A stretch of DNA of 60,663 bases from Desulfococcaceae bacterium HSG9 (lineage in GTDB: Bacteria > Desulfobacterota > Desulfobacteria > Desulfobacterales > JAUCGF01), in assembly GCA_030378005.1 (NCBI GenBank), contig JAUCGF010000098.1, positions 1 to 60,663 of the forward strand. Direction: 5' to 3'. The translations under genes were made by a program, and so were the position numbers. Positions 60,556 through 60,663 of the stretch are shown here, in pieces. Position 1 is the stretch's first letter, and each line of letters opens with the position of its first letter. Below the pieces are notes generated by a model. The model saw nothing but the letters and a program-made list of their open reading frames with translations, made no database searches and had not been told where the DNA came from.

Positions 60556-60663
60556 ATGATAAATGATATAAATGAAAACGATACGGTTTTTGAAAAAATT
60601 TTAGAACCTGCTATGCCTTCAGTCGAAGAGGAGAGCCTGAAGCTTACACCGCATCATAATGAA
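60556..60663 (+). CDS. Unidentified gene, first 36 codons (runs off window)
   Basis: ATG 60556 has GAAGGA 9 bases upstream and the frame stays open to the window end, encoding MINDINENDTVFEKILEPAM followed by an acidic stretch. Too short to assign. It begins 18 bases after the IS982 right end, so its promoter region may have been separated or altered by the insertion. Confidence 0.5.
   Translation, partial: MINDINENDTVFEKILEPAMPSVEEESLKLTPHHNE

Overview
The window reads like a chromosomal segment of an anaerobic, Gram-negative Desulfobacterota-type bacterium. This is inferred from gene content: an aldehyde:ferredoxin oxidoreductase, a BadF/HgdC-type activase with a 2-hydroxyacyl-CoA dehydratase/benzoyl-CoA reductase-type subunit, an ADP-forming acyl-CoA synthetase, a TAXI-type TRAP transporter and twin sigma-54 promoters. 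No rRNA or tRNA gene was recognised, so the taxonomy is a guess. Functions are assigned from motifs read by eye; no database search was run.

Layout. 1-5.4 kb: a truncated IS transposase, a membrane-anchored ankyrin protein, an ATP-grasp (D-Ala-D-Ala ligase-like) gene and a blaI-blaR1-type regulatory pair with repeated operator-like sites. 5.4-13.1 kb: a TAXI TRAP transporter (binding protein plus fused permease), a three-subunit FAD/[2Fe-2S] dehydrogenase of the HcnABC/opine oxidase type, and a convergent M20 amidohydrolase; together they look like uptake and oxidation of an amino-acid-like compound. 13.5-25.9 kb: a glycine-zipper lipoprotein, a MOT1-type molybdate/sulfate transporter, a polar amino acid ABC transporter, pgi, a YhhQ-type transporter, an acyl-CoA ligase, manA and a class III aminotransferase.

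25.9-33.1 kb is an accessory island. At least five attC-like sites, all in the same orientation, separate minus-strand genes: a beta-trefoil-like hypothetical, a frameshifted glycosyltransferase, a small membrane protein, an unknown protein, a DUF262/DUF1524 (GmrSD-like) protein and a BioB-like radical SAM protein. No integron integrase is present, so this looks like a CALIN (cluster of attC sites lacking an integrase). It is bounded on the left by an IS982 remnant and on the right by an unusual array of about nine TTATCAGG/CCTGATAA hairpins with a period near 40 bp.

33.2-46.9 kb: a 2-aminoethylphosphonate/iron-type ABC transporter, a uroporphyrinogen-decarboxylase-family remnant, an AOR-family oxidoreductase, then housekeeping genes (proA, rsfS, a CYTH protein, rsmG, a U32 protein, an M50 protease). 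46.9-55.8 kb: an acyl-CoA dehydratase module (activase, dehydratase subunit, ADP-forming and AMP-forming acyl-CoA synthetases). It is split after the activase by three defence-type genes (Vsr-like nuclease, AAA ATPase, DUF4276/TOPRIM-like protein) and again by a free-standing four-helix-bundle (S23/IVP) gene bracketed by GGAATTC-type repeats. 55.8-60.7 kb: a palindromic MITE-like element, a PagL-like lipid A deacylase, an ECF-type sigma factor with a three-TM partner carrying an internally duplicated domain, and a frameshifted IS982 element. A last gene runs off the right edge.

The most interesting places are the integrase-less cassette array, the hairpin array beside it, and the defence-type module inside the dehydratase operon.
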